Source: Valencia hispanica (taxonomy: Eukaryota > Chordata > Actinopteri > Cyprinodontiformes > Valenciidae). From it: a DNA stretch of 64,000 nucleotides. This document shows, in pieces, positions 32,301-42,984 of the stretch. The position numbers were made by a program, and so were the translations under genes. The stretch spans positions 40,088,501-40,152,500 of the forward strand of contig OY747701.1 of the NCBI GenBank assembly GCA_963556495.2, given 5' to 3'. The stretch's first letter is position 1, and every line of letters starts with the position of its first letter. The notes below the pieces were generated by a model. The model saw only the letters and a list, made by a program, of their open reading frames with translations. It was not told the DNA's origin and did not search any database.

Positions 32301-35300
32301 TAGGGATGGTTTGTACAGGGTAATGTGCAGTGCTAGTTTTCCTCCAAACACACTTTGCATCTAGGCCAAAAAGCTTTAATCTCATCTGACCAGAGCAACT
32401 TTTTACACATCTCTACTGCATCTCCTTCGTGGCTTGTGGCAAACTTTAAATTTAATTTCTTACAGTTTTCTTTATGCCAATCCTCCATAAAGCCAAATCT
32501 GTGGACTGCATTACCTGTCAGATTCTCCCACCTAAGCTATGGATCTCTGCAGCTCCTTCAGAGTTTCTTGGCTTTTTTATATCACCCACACCTGCTTTAA
32601 ACTTCTCTACAACTAAATTACTGACTTGTCTGCCGTGTTCTAATGATCTCCAACAAATCTCTAAGGTCATCCCAGATCAGATGTACATATACTGAAATAA
32701 CACTAGACACAGGTTGACTCCAGTTACAAATTAGGAGACTTGTGGAGGAATTTAGTTGCCTTGGATTTTATTTCATTTAGGAGTATCAATATCTGGAACA
32801 GGCTGCCGGAGGACCTCAGGGCTGCAGAGAACGTTCATGTTTATAATAGCAGGCTCAAGACTGACCTTTTTAGCCTAGCTTTTAACTGATTATTATTTAT
32901 TACTGTCTGTTTAATTGCTCTGCATGTATTTTATGATTATATTTTTATCAGTTTTACTATTTAATCTTAGCACATTAATTTACTGTTTATTTTTATACTT
33001 GAATTTATCTTAATCTCCGTTCCAGTGTTTCCTCTGTGGGAGCCCTCTGCCCTGGGAGCGGTGGTCGGCTGTGGCTGCCTGGGTGCTCTCCAGGTGGAGT
33101 TTGGGTGGAGGTGGGGGTCTTGGCCTTGCCTCCACTGGGCGCCCTGTGTCGGTGCCTCGGCTGCTGCTGTTAGTCTACCGCTGCCGGGGCAGATGGCTCC
33201 TCTGACAGCGTTTCCTTGCATGGTTCATCTACACTCTGCCCAATGTCCTTTTTTACTTTTTCTTTTAACTGTGTGTGTGCATGGGAGATGGGTTGGAGGG
33301 AGGGGGGTATAACTGTGACCATGCTTTTAAATCTGTGGGGGAGGGAAGGGAAGGTGGTTTTATGTGGGGTCATTTTTATCTGTAAAGCACTTTGTGATGC
33401 AACGTCTTGTATGAAAAGCGCTTTATAAATAAAGTTTGATTTGATTTGATTTATCAGAATAAAGGGGTTGAATGCAAATGCACACCACAATATTCAGATT
33501 TCTGTTTGTGAAAATCTTTGAAAATAATGTATAACTATCTTCTGTTTTACAATTATATACTTTGTGTTGGTATCTCACATAAACACCCAATAACATTCCT
33601 AACTTGTGGTTGTAACGAATCAACAAAATGTGGAAAAGTTAAGAACTATACACTTTTGCGAGGCATTGTAGATCTATAAGTTTGTGTGTATTTGTGTCTT
33701 CCTTTCTTACCAATGGTGGTGATGACAGTTCCAGCAAAGAAGAAAGCAGAACTCAAGTCCCATAGGCTGCTGTGATTGGTCAAACTTCCTGCAGGGTTCA
33801 CCCCAGATCGGACAGCAGACACAACTTGCTGGTGAGGGAAAACACTTCATAAGACTCCAAGAACAAGCTTTGCAACTTTTGCACTGCTGTAAATTATTTT
33901 ACAATTATGTACAGAAGTAGGGCCATGTGGTTGGCTGTCTATTAATAAGATAAATGATGAAAACACTAATATGAAGCTTGAGATGAGGCAGAAACTGGGA
34001 CTGATAATAAAAACATATGGTTTGGGACCTACAACAGAGGTGGAGCTGATAACAGAGACACTTTCTGTGGCTCAGTTGTTTGTCTTTCCAATCCTGTAAA
34101 GCTGGAGCTGTCCATGGTGCTGAAGGCTTTGCAACTCTGCACGTCAAAGCAACGTGTGGATTGCTTCAACTAAAGTCTCCTGCTATTGTACCTTGATTTT
34201 ATGACCCAATGATGTTTAACCTGAAACAACACAGTTATGTTCTGATCATATTTAATATCTCACCTTATACTAATCGACTAAAACTTGCTCCTGAATAAGT
34301 TCATAAATACACAGCACACCACAGCTCCGTAATCTTCCCTCATATCATGCATCAGTCCCTTGATTTATGGAAGGCAAAGGAATACTAATAATTGCAGGAT
34401 TTTGTGTGGATCAGTGGAAGGAAGTCCAACTTTTACTTATGGTTATTTCTGAGGAAGATCTTGAGACCCCACACTTCTAGCACAGTGGGTCCAAACTTTA
34501 GGAACCACTGGGATTGTGATATACCAATAAGTGGATAGAAAAAAACACACAAATCACATTTGAAAATCTGAAAAACTTACAGCTGTAGGAACGAGTGGAT
34601 CTGCATGGATTTCTTACATAAAAAATACATAAGAACCATATATCATTTTCCTTCAACTTCATGATTATCCACTACTTTGTGTTGGTCTATTGCAAAAATC
34701 CCCACAAAATACTGTATATATTTGTGTTTTGCCAAAGTTAAATGTTTATGAATACCATTGCAAATCGTGTCCTTTAAACCAATTGCTCCTGTAGAAATAC
34801 AGTGTTGATTTTAGGCTCAAACTGCATCAGGATCATAATATAAACATGTGACCACATGGATTAGGTTTACATTGTTCTTTGATACATTTTCTGCTCAGGG
34901 TTGTTACTAAATCAGCAAGCAGGAAGCCAGAAGAGTTATTTCTGTACAGCTAAAAACAGCTTGATTTGACAGCACTTGGTGGCAGATTGATAACAGCATT
35001 GGTTACTTCAATTATGCTGTTTGCCTGTCGTGTGTGTCACTAATGTAATAAAATTGCCCTTTGAAGCAGGAGGAAGATTATTCATGCCATAATTAAAGAT
35101 GAGTCTGTCAGTTATATCAATCCAAATCAAGGTAGTGCAATGAAACTATACTCTACTCTAACTAAACAAAAAAGATCAGCATTTAACTAGACATCATCTT
35201 ATAATGTGAATGAATGCATGCAGGAATGTTGTAGGTTATAAATAAATAGTAGTAGTTTCACTATTGGAGAAACCCCAAAAAAGAAGCTGAAAATAGTTGC

Positions 35301-38300
35301 AGATGTAAGAAATTTTCCTACTTCATTGTAATAACTTTGTCTGAGTCCTCATTTATCTTTTTTTAAACCAAATGTAGTCTTCTTAATTCAAACAAAGTAG
35401 TTCAGTTATCTCATAAAATAGTAAAAGGAATTTAAAATAATGAAAACATGCGAAATCTAATTCCTTTAATGTAACAAAATCTCCTCAGGGAGGCTTTTGA
35501 AAATCCTTTATATCTTTGTGGTATAAGGTCATGTTGCTGGGGAACAGTTTAGAAGGGCATTATGGATCATTAATATATGCTGTAGCGTGTCAGGATTTTT
35601 GTTTCTTGTTGTTCTACTTTCCGGTTAAGACCAGACTCACCTGAACCAGCTCCTCCAGCTGGCTCTGATTGACACAAGAGTGTTGGGACAGGAACTCAAG
35701 CTTCTGGGTCAGGATGGCAAAACGCTGGGCACTGAAAGAATGAGAAACATATTTTTTTCTTCCTGTTTTGAAAAAAAGAACGTGTTCTTCTAAAATAGAA
35801 AATAAATGAATGACTGAGTCTTTTTAAAAAGATCAAAGGCAGATTTGGCTCAAGAGGGAATAACAATTGCAGATCACAACTACTAAACCTCCTCAACATC
35901 TTCATATTTTGTCGCATTTCACAACCACAAATTATTTCATAGGGATTTTATGTGTTTGGTCGACACAAAGTAGTGAATGTTTGTGAAGTGGAAGCAAAAT
36001 GACAAGATTCTTTTTATTTTTAAAAATTTTTTTTAAAACAAATAATCTAAAAGTGTGTGATGCATTTACAAAAATTCTCATTTCCTCTGATACCACTACA
36101 GAAGAATAGATTATAAATTAAAACAATTGCATTCAGAGGTCACTTTATTACTAAGTAAAGTCCACCTGTGTGTTCTTTAATCTCTGGGAGACAGTTATTC
36201 TGAGAAGCAGCCAAATGTGGCATTTGCTAATTTTGGAGAATCTGCAGAAACCAAACGCTCTGTGCAAAATGGTTCTGGAAGCATCATGGTGAGGGAATGC
36301 TTTTCTTCAGCAGGGCAAGGTTAAGCCGGCCAAAGTTTATGAGAAGATGGAGGAAGCTAAAAACCTGTTAGGAGCTGCAAAAGATATGAGATGGGTGGAG
36401 GTTTGCCTTTCCCAATAATTTCACTCTCTAGATTCCCAAAACTAGTAGAGAAATAACTAAAAACTTGATAGCAGCGAAAAGTGGCCATTCAAAGTATTGT
36501 TTCATGGCAGATTTTTACTGTGGATTGTATTTTGTGTGTATTTATTTATTTAAACTCACACCAAATACTTCAATGTTTCTTGGTTGTTTTTTTGTTTAAA
36601 AATGAGAAACATTTCCAGGCAATCTATTCCCACAACATTAAAATCACAGGCATGAAATTGTGTCTGCCACACTTGTGCTTTCTCTACAGATTGTCACTTT
36701 GTTATGTGATGATCTGTTAATGTGTAATTCTGATGGTGGGCTTTAATGTTGTGGCTGATCAGAGTGACAAAATAAAACACTAAAATGTGAAATTTTTATT
36801 AATGTGATCATTATGTTATTTTAATTTTGCAGTTTCATTATTTACTTTAACTCAAGGGAACCATGCTAAATCACCTCATTTGATTATTGCCACAGAAATT
36901 TAGCAAAAACAGATTTTTCCACTCATAAAAGTTCAATTTCAGCAGATTGAAGTCTGTAACTTCACAGTTGAGTCTGGTTCTATAGCAGGGGAGCAAACAT
37001 TCAGTCCTGAAGAGCTACTATCCTGCAACCTTTAGATGCAACCCTGCCCCAACAGCCATTTTATTCAGGAAGAGCTGGGATGCATCTAAAGGTTGCAGGA
37101 TAGCAGCTCTCGAGGACTGGACTTGGGCACCCCATTCTACACCAGCAAAAACAAAATGACAGATGCTATGAGCATTGATTTGTCTAACAACTGCTCAGAG
37201 TCATTGAATGAACCTAGCATGAGTTTTTGAGGATCATAGATAACACCCAGCAGGGGGACATCAGTGCAGATGGGCAAGATGGCCCGGGTATGAGGGGTAA
37301 TAGTTACATGAAGAGAGACACTCACCTCTCATGAGGCTGCTCCAGGGATCTGAAGACTGCTGCTCCTATCACCAGGTACAGAACCACCAAGAGAAAAATG
37401 GCTGTGACTGTCTTCCACTTCATCACTGTGGTCACGACCTGCAACACCTCAGCTGTTCAATCAACCCACAAGAACCTTTTAAATGACTTTTAGTTGTATT
37501 GTTTTTCTTTATTTAATGTGATATCTCACCTCACTTTCCTCCCGAGGAGTCAGTGTGATTGGCTTTGTGGAGAAGGAGAGGCGGGGCTTCGTGTTGTGAG
37601 TGGCTGATTTTGGGTCCAATAAGTCTGGAGCTGCCACTGTCAGGAGGGATGGATTGGATTATTATCATTTACATTCCTTAGTTATTTCTTAAATATGTTT
37701 TACTCTTTTTTCTTTCATTTTGAATCATCCATTTTATCTGATGGTCGCAGTGTATTGGTTTGTTTCCCTTTCGACAAAATTCCCTTATAATAATCAACCA
37801 CAAAACATTTACCTGGGTTTTGGGTGATATGGAGAGTATGCAAAATATGCAAAAAATGCAAATAAAGCCCAAAAAAGAAAAATAGCTCTATATTACAAGA
37901 TGTAAGATAAGTGGATAATGTATTATTTAAAAAATACACATTTGTAAATTTGAAGAGAAAAAAGACTGAAAGGAGACGACTTTAGTAAAAATGTAGGCCT
38001 CTTATGTTAATACTCCTAGTACATGTGAGAGAACGGATTTAACTTTACTTATGTACATATGTAACATCAGATTTTTTTTCCCATTTAGTCTGTATCGCGT
38101 ATATAGAAATATAACTATCAAGTTTGTTGTCTAGACCTGTAGCCAATCACACAAAGCGCCTCCTATTTTGCCTGGTCAAAAAAAGTCACCACCTGAACTT
38201 TGCCAAGCAAATAGGTAAGAGGTTCCTGCTGGATAATTTCTACATGGGTGTTTATCTTTAAGCTGGCAACCAGTTGTTTAACCCCAACTGATGCCATGAG

Positions 38301-41300
38301 ATACTCCTCATTTCTTAAACAACCATGTTGGAAGAGGTTGTGAAAAGATGTTTGTCTGTTTAAGATGGATCAAATCACAGTTATGCTTTAATTGGAAAAA
38401 ATATCTAAGGAGATTGCATAAACTACTAAACTTTGGATAATAATTGCCCAATGCATTAATAAAAACTGGAAGGAAAGTAGGGAACCATCACCTTCGAAGA
38501 GGAAATCCTGAAGGATCGTGATCGGCTATAACTTAAATGTTTGGTGAAATCAAAACAACAGTAGAACTCAGGGCTATGTTTAATAGTTGCGTGTTGTGAG
38601 TCTGTGTAACAATAAGAAAACAACTAATTAGTGAGGCTAACCAAAGGAGCATAAAGATTGGACTCTGGAGCAATGGAAGAAGGACATGTGGTCTGATAAG
38701 TCTATATTTACCCTTTTCCAGAGTGATGGTGCATCAGGGTAAGAAGAGAGGCAGATGAAGTGATGCACCCATCATGCCTAGTGCCGACTGTACAAGCCTG
38801 TGGGGGCAGTGCTTTAATCTGGGGTTGCTGCAGTTGGTCAAGTCAAGGTTCAGCAACATTATGTGCTGAAAGAGTGAGGTCAACTGACTACCTGAATATA
38901 CTGAATGACCAGGGCACTCCATCAATGGATGTTTCAGTTCAGGGAGCATGAGAGATCATTTTTACACAGCGATCAGCCACCACAGAGTTCTGACATTAAC
39001 CTATTTGAGAATCTTTGGGATCTGCTGGAGAAGGCTTTGCGCAGCGGTCAGACTCGACCATCATCAATACAAGACCTTGGTGAAAAATAAATGCAACCTT
39101 TGGATGGAAATAAATCTTGTGACATTGAAGAAGCTTTCTGACACAATACCACAACGAATGCGTGTCGTAATCAAAGCTAAATGTGGTGCAATGAAATATT
39201 AGCATGTGTGATCTATTTTTTGGTGGCAACATTTTGTTTTGGTCTAACAGGGTATTATATTCCACTATGAGTGAGATTCTGCAGGGATTCATACTAGCCC
39301 TACTAACATTTCTTTTATGATGTAAATAACTTGATTATTGTTTCAAATACCTTCACATTAAAAAATATTCACAGATGGCTCAACCGTTGATCCTGCTTAC
39401 TTACAATTTTATTCACTGATTTAACATGTCAGTATAGGTTTTTCCTGTGCTTAAAGCCGGGGATCCCGATTACTTTGATAGTTACAGGACAATACCTCTT
39501 TTGCCATATTTAAAACTTAATAAATAAATGAATTAAGGTATTTAAAGCATGCTGTTTTCATTGAACAGGTAACTCAGTCCTTTATGAGCATCAGTATGGT
39601 GTTCCTAAAAACCACTCAAATTGTGTGGCCCCTATTCACCAGATAGACAGAGTTATCTCAGTCCTTGCTGATAAAGCATCTCTTTGTATTTTTTTAACCT
39701 GTCTTAAGCTGTTGATACATTGGTAAATTTGCAAATTTTTCCTGTGAGAGCACACCAACATGGTTAAATAAATGTGTATTCAATAAAAGACATTTGTTTA
39801 TATTAAGGGTTGTAACTTTTCTACAGCCAGATTACACTGTATTATTCCACAGGGACCCATCCGAGAACCACCATGTTAGTGACTTGCTATATTTATTTTT
39901 AAATGTCCTCACATTCTTTCTATTTCCAGATGACACGATGTTCTTTTATTTTCACTGATTTAGAACGTGATTGTTGGTTTGACATCCTATCATTCATGGT
40001 TTAACTGAACATATTTTTACAGACCATAAAAAAATCCAGTTTAATTATCTTAACTTGGAACAGTTATACTCCAAAGATTTATCTAAACATTTTACTGAGT
40101 CTGTTGAGCACCTCAGCAGTCCTTTACAACATTCACAGGAATTATTGTTGATGAGAATCTGAAATGGAAAAATATATTTACTGTATTAGCAATAAATAAA
40201 TCAATCTATTTGTATTATAAGAAGAGCATCATCCTCTTCTCAGTAAAAACCCTTTTTTTACTTTGTATTATGATTGAATTTATCCTTGTCTTTCACATTG
40301 TTATATGGTTTGGGTTTGCACTTTTCTTCTGGCACTTCATAAACTTTTAGTTCTTCAGAAATGCTTTCCAATTAAAGTACCAATCCTGAGACTTTCAAGG
40401 TCTGTTTAAGAATAAACTCATGTAATCATTCTTATAGTTTCGCACTAGAAGAAACCAATTTTACCAAGCATACAGGGATGCTAAACAGTGCAGGTTTTCT
40501 CACTCACGTAAAAATTGTTCATCTGAGAAATTTTGCAAAAAAACTATCTAATCAATGTGCTGTGTGATTTGTTTTCATATTTGGCCTACACAACACGATA
40601 CAATATTTTCTAAACTTGGTGTAACATTGCCTTGCATTTCATGATTTTTTTCTTCATTACTAACAGTGTTAAGAAATTTGTATTTATTATCAATTGGAGG
40701 CATTATATTAACTCTTTGAGCTGTCTAATCTCTCCCTATAACATGTTTACCATTTTTATTGTCATTTTGTGTACTTGCATTTTATCCGACAAAATAAACT
40801 TAAATGCACTGGATTAATCACAGTTTTTAGAAGTTGTACAAACTATGCATGAAACATAAGAAGTATTTCGGTTTCTTTAACATAACATCTAAGGACTCCC
40901 GCTTTGCATTCTGAAAGAAAAAATATTCTCTTTGTTTTTGTTTGTTCGTGATCCTTTGAAGTTTGAAGATTTCAAGTCATGAAAACCACAACACAAAACT
41001 AAAATGTATTCAAGTTTACCTTCCCCATAAGGTTTGGTTTAAAAATAAAACTAACACTCTCAGTCTGCTCCTCTTCTGCTCTTTGTGTGATAAATGTATC
41101 GTTTTAATTTGGGATTTTTTTCCATGATAATTCCCAAATCACATTTAAAGACTTGGCTAACTTAGAAAACAAAGGACTCAATGAGTCTATTTTACCCTAA
41201 ACTCAAATTGTTAAAGAAACTTGCCACACTTTGCCTATGTATAGCTTTAGGTGAACATTTTGAAGTGTTGTGAGATAGAAACAATGTCTCTAAGTGAATA

Positions 41301-41365
41301 CACCACTCTATGGTTCCTGGTGATCCAACCTTTTCACAGAAAAAAAACAGAAATCTCCACTTACT
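22972..41365 (-). CDS. kcnk2: kcnk2, TREK-1-type two-pore-domain potassium channel, complete
   Basis: Exons on the - strand: 41365 (only the A of ATG), 37636-37530, 37438-37326, 35731-35641, 33828-33711, 31975-31815, 29561-29375, 29286-29147, 23310-22972. Joined they give 1,257 bases, 418 residues plus TAG; mammalian TREK-1 has 411-426. The channel is a plasma-membrane, mechano-, heat- and lipid-gated K+ leak channel working as a dimer. Visible: N-terminus [13 protein letters not shown]1 after [11 protein letters not shown], cap with Cys (SQHSCVN) and N-glycosylation sites NQS and NHS, filter 1 TIGFGN (142-147), filter 2 TIGFGD (251-256), M4, and a cytosolic tail with IRAHAAEW and [14 protein letters not shown]. 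Ser300, Glu306 and Ser333 (protein kinase and pH sites in mammals) are at identical numbers. kcnk10 and kcnk4 are relatives; the N- and C-terminal words favour kcnk2. Whether this is the a or b copy is unknown. Confidence 0.95.
23510..25835 (+). mobile_element. Tc1-like transposon split by a LINE, in the last kcnk2 intron
   Basis: The left part (23520-24043) holds CATGGTGGTGGTAGCATCAT and CAGGACAACGACCTAAATAT (the transposase QHDND-like block). The right part (about 25690-25835) resumes with CCCAATCAAAGTTCAGACCT and ends GTGAATACTTTTGAAAGGCA. The two halves are adjacent parts of one transposase, so the LINE at 24044-25690 was inserted later. Confidence 0.7.
24044..25690 (-). mobile_element. 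CR1/L2-like (possibly Rex1-type) LINE, 3' part
   Basis: On the - strand, 25294-24689 encodes RT pieces [14 protein letters not shown], [52 protein letters not shown] and [11 protein letters not shown]. The segment 24494-24105 encodes the C-terminal end ([36 protein letters not shown]). The 3' UTR reads AATTTCACTCTGGGATCAAT and then an AT-rich tail. Endonuclease and FADD box are missing or decayed, and the clade is uncertain. It is nested in a Tc1-like element within a kcnk2 intron. Confidence 0.75.
25836..27694. other. kcnk2 intron, no gene or clear repeat
   Basis: This part of the intron 23311-29146 is AT-rich. Bases 26500-26680 are slightly GC-richer with two overlapping spurious frames. 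I see nothing that can be annotated. Confidence 0.4.
28247..28553 (+). mobile_element. tRNA-derived SINE with target duplication
   Basis: An A box (TGGCGCAGTTGG, 28258-28269) and a B box (GGGTTCAAATC, 28301-28311) of a tRNA-type pol III promoter are followed by a fixed body (CGACCTGTCCAGGGTGTATC, CCCGCCTCTCGCCCCTTGAC) and a GGAT-repeat tail. GGATTGAACAGGG occurs on both sides (28234-28246 and about 28556-28567), which is a target duplication. The tail resembles that of Rex3-type LINEs, a likely mobiliser. Confidence 0.8.
28739..28787 (+). mobile_element. Very short L2/CR1-type LINE 3' tail insertion
   Basis: TTGTATGAAAAGCGCTTTAT followed by AAATAAAGTTTGATTGATTG is the 3' end of an L2-type element with its microsatellite. 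The sequence on both sides is Tc1-like, so only about 50 bases of LINE were inserted, an extreme 5' truncation. The same tail is at 33409-33450. Confidence 0.6.
29147..29286 (-). CDS. kcnk2: kcnk2 exon: M4 segment
   Basis: Acceptor GTGTCCAG before 29286, donor GAG/GTATTC after 29147. It encodes residues 260-306 ([43 protein letters not shown]). It includes the fourth membrane helix and Ser300/Glu306, the positions of a kinase site and the internal pH sensor in mammalian TREK-1. Confidence 0.95.
29375..29561 (-). CDS. kcnk2: kcnk2 exon: M3 and second pore loop
   Basis: Acceptor CCTCTGCAG before 29561, donor GCAG/GTGAAT after 29375. It encodes residues 198-259: [40 protein letters not shown] and the selectivity filter [12 protein letters not shown]. 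Confidence 0.95.
29576..31814. other. kcnk2 intron with one Tc1-like fragment
   Basis: Bases 30160-30720 contain AAGGGTTTCCACAAGGTGTA, GTGCATTTGTGAGGTCAGAC and ACTGATGTTGGATGTGTTGA, the pattern of a common fish Tc1/mariner-type repeat on the - strand. Nothing was recognised in the rest. Confidence 0.45.
31815..31975 (-). CDS. kcnk2: kcnk2 exon: filter 1 end, M2
   Basis: Acceptor CTTGGCAG before 31975, donor GTG/GTAAGT after 31815. It encodes residues 144-197: (G)[53 protein letters not shown]. Highly conserved with mammalian TREK channels. Confidence 0.96.
32095..33670 (-). mobile_element. Tc1-like transposon split by a LINE
   Basis: The transposase-like - strand block at 32155-32385 ([33 protein letters not shown]) is the Tc1 [10 protein letters not shown] region. 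The end sequences resume after the LINE at 33457-33670 (TTGTGTTGGTATCTCACATA, ACTTTTGCGAGGCATTGTA). It is intronic in kcnk2 and inactive. Confidence 0.7.
32789..33451 (+). mobile_element. L2/CR1-type LINE 3' end with 5-bp target duplication
   Basis: [20 protein letters not shown] and [11 protein letters not shown] at 32789-32890 are the end of an RT protein. A GC-richer 3' UTR follows (33020-33300), then TTGTATGAAAAGCGCTTTAT and AAATAAA with (TTTGA)n. TATCA flanks it (32784-32788 and 33452-33456), inside a Tc1-like copy. The L2-clade assignment rests on the tail. Confidence 0.72.
33711..33828 (-). CDS. kcnk2: kcnk2 exon: cap and first pore helix
   Basis: Acceptor CCCTCACCAG before 33828, donor ATTG/GTAAGA after 33711. 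It encodes residues 105-143: [39 protein letters not shown]. It has an N-glycosylation sequon NHS in the extracellular cap. Confidence 0.95.
33840..35640. other. kcnk2 intron, mostly unannotatable
   Basis: AT-rich. Bases 34670-34765 (TTTGTGTTGGTCTATTGCAA, TTATGAATACC) are the end of a Tc1-like/MITE copy. No gene, RNA or terminal repeats otherwise. Confidence 0.4.
35641..35731 (-). CDS. kcnk2: kcnk2 exon: extracellular cap
   Basis: Acceptor TTCTTTCAG before 35731, donor CAG/GTGAGT after 35641. It encodes residues 74-104: [20 protein letters not shown] and [11 protein letters not shown]. The Cys forms the inter-subunit cap disulfide in K2P channels; NQS is a glycosylation sequon. Confidence 0.95.
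35925..36480 (+). mobile_element. Decayed Tc1-like transposon
   Basis: The end sequence at 35930-35990 (TTTGGTCGACACAAAGTAGT), the block GGTTCTGGAAGCATCATGGT and TTTTCTTCAGCAGGGCAAGG at 36265-36325, and CCCAAAACTAGTAGAGAAAT near 36435 follow the Tc1 order seen in other copies. Intronic in kcnk2. Confidence 0.55.
37326..37438 (-). CDS. kcnk2: kcnk2 exon: M1
   Basis: Acceptor GTGTTGCAG before 37438, donor GAGAG/GTGAGT after 37326. It encodes residues 37-73: [37 protein letters not shown]. The Met of MKWK is kept; in mammals this Met is an alternative translation start that yields a shorter channel. Confidence 0.95.
37530..37636 (-). CDS. kcnk2: kcnk2 exon: cytosolic N-terminus
   Basis: Acceptor CCTGACAG before 37636, donor GAG/GTGAGA after 37530. 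It encodes (M)[19 protein letters not shown] and [16 protein letters not shown], close to the human N-terminus. The first two bases are TG, so with A from the 5' exon the start codon is completed here. Confidence 0.92.
38140..39280 (+). mobile_element. Decayed Tc1-like transposon in the first kcnk2 intron
   Basis: It starts near TTGCCTGGTCAAAAAAAGTC and ACCTGAACTTTGCCAAGCAA. It contains transposase-like text in several frames ([20 protein letters not shown] at 39000-39060, with the catalytic-region motif altered) and ends near TATTTTTTGGTGGCAACATT. Many stops; inactive. Confidence 0.65.
39440..40810 (+). mobile_element. Highly decayed LINE reverse transcriptase
   Basis: Three-frame reading gives fragments in RT order: [14 protein letters not shown] (39465-39515), [22 protein letters not shown] at 39585-39645, [20 protein letters not shown] (FADD box as FPDDT, about 39880-39945), and a long AT-rich 3' part. 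Every frame has many stops. The clade (jockey/CR1/Rex) cannot be decided. It is in the first kcnk2 intron. Confidence 0.5.
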
Positions 41366-41770
41366 AGTCGATGTTGGCTATCCGATGCCCTCCGCTCTCC
41401 TCTTCTCCTCACCCGAGGCTTTCAATGCGTTGGGGGGAATCTTTCCTCCTCTGCGTGACTCCTCTGTGCGCTGCTGAGGAGGGCGGACAGACTGGCGCTC
41501 CGTCTTCCCTCTGCTTCTTTTCTGGACTTTCAGCGCTGATAGGACACTGGCCCTGCAGAGCTGTCTTGGTTTTATTGCCTTCACTGTTTCGGAGTTTGTT
41601 TGTTTTTGGTGAAGAGTTTCTCTGTTCTGTCTCTTGCAGCCTCTGCCAGCAGCCACTGCGCTCCGTGTGCGCTCAGGCTTTTGAGCGCACCGTTGGAGCG
41701 GTGACTTATTACAGAAAGTAGGTGGAGAGGAGGTCCGTGGTACAGGGAGGTGGTCCCCAAACGTGGACAG
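41365..41770 (-). promoter_or_regulatory. kcnk2 first exon (5' UTR) and probable promoter
   Basis: Against AT-rich surroundings, 41371-41770 is GC-rich with many CpG. The exon ends at 41365 with CGACTA/GTAAGT, a good donor. Splicing to 37636 joins A to TG GCA GCT, giving ATG GCA GCT (MAAPDL), the known N-terminus of one TREK-1 isoform. Upstream in-frame sequence closes with a stop (41378), so translation starts at the split ATG. No TATA box was assigned; the transcription start is unknown. Other first exons may exist outside this window. Confidence 0.7.
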
Positions 41771-42173
41771 GCCATCATTTTCCATTAGCTTTTAGTAATG
41801 TACAGTAACTGTTGTGCAAAAGTTTTTGGTTATCCCTTATTTCTTTGTAATGTGCGTCCATGGATGCAGGTTCTTTCTTTTGATGTCTTAAGCTCATCAA
41901 TGGTTCTTCAAGCTTTCTGAAGATCATGAAACTTTTTTTTCTGGGGACCTTGATAAGTCTTTACTAATTTTCAGTTCAGTTCCTCCCGAGGTCAAGAGAA
42001 ACATTTTTCGTCTGTTGAGCCACTCTTACCATGAACCAATGGAGAATAAAAAGGCTCCAAAGCTCAGGGGATGACACAGTGGTGTTTCTATACACATCGG
42101 CGGATTTTGATAAGGGCAGATGCCCAGGGCAGCATTTGAAAGGGGGTATATGCAGCATGAGCAGCAGATAAAT
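41771..42173. other. Upstream of kcnk2, no gene seen
   Basis: AT-rich DNA. TTGTGCAAAAGTTTTTGGTT near 41811 resembles the terminal sequence of some Tc1-like copies. Nothing else is supported. Confidence 0.35.
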
Positions 42174-42890
42174 TACAGTGGGGCAAAAAAGTATTTAGTC
42201 AGCCACCAATTGTGCAAGTTCTCCCACTTAAAAAGATGAGAGAAGTCTGTAATTTTCATCAAAGGTTTAACTCAACTATGAGAGACAAAATGACAAAAAC
42301 AAATCCAGAAAAATCACATGGTCTGATTTATAAACAATTCATTTGGAAAGTATGGTGGAAAATAAGTATTTGGTCAATACCAAAAGTTAATCTCAATGCT
42401 TCAAACGTTTTCTGTAAGTCTTCACCAGGTTTTCACACACTGTTGCTGGTATTTTGGCCCGTTCCTCCATGCAGATCTCCTCTAGAGCTGTGATGTTTTG
42501 GGGCTGTCGCTGGGCAACACAGAGTTTCAATTCCCTCCAAAGATTTTATATGGGGTTGAGATCTGGAGACTGGCTAGGCCACTACAGGACCTTAAAATAC
42601 TTCTTACGAAGCCACTCCTTCGTTCGGCGATGTGTTTGGGATCCTGTTCATGCTGAAAGACCCAGCCACGTTTCATCTTCAATGCCCTTGCTGATGAAAG
42701 GAGGTTTTCACTCAAAATCTCACCATATATGGCCCCCGTTCATTCTTTCCTTTACACGGATTAGTCGTGCTGCTCTCTTTGCAGAACACAGTCCCAAAGC
42801 ATGATGTTTCCACCCCCATGCTTCACAGTAGTTATGGTGTCCTTATTATCAGTGGTCTTGTATGCCTTCCATTTTCTATGGAAGGGGGGG
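42174..42890 (-). mobile_element. Tc1-like transposon, one end preserved
   Basis: The left terminus is TACAGTGGGGCAAAAAAGTA then TTTAGTCAGCCACCAATTGT, a Tc1-family end. The transposase lies on the - strand: 42454-42850 is readable as the reverse of CCCCATAGA..TTGGAGGGA and CATCATGCTTTGGGACTGTG. It jumps from the [11 protein letters not shown] block to a later segment near 42842, so an internal piece is deleted. The right terminus is missing. Confidence 0.7.
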
Positions 42891-42984
42891 TTAATGTAAC
42901 AGTTTGACAGTCATAAAGAGCAGTGCTTAGCAAACAAATTGACAACCACTTGCATTTTCTCAATTTTTGGGGGGATTTTATGCA

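Noticed and set aside
41371..41785. 116-aa frame (+) and 135-aa frame (-) near the kcnk2 5' end
   Set aside because: Both lie in the GC-rich 5' UTR/promoter of kcnk2; the - strand frame stops at 41378 before the donor and no domain is visible.
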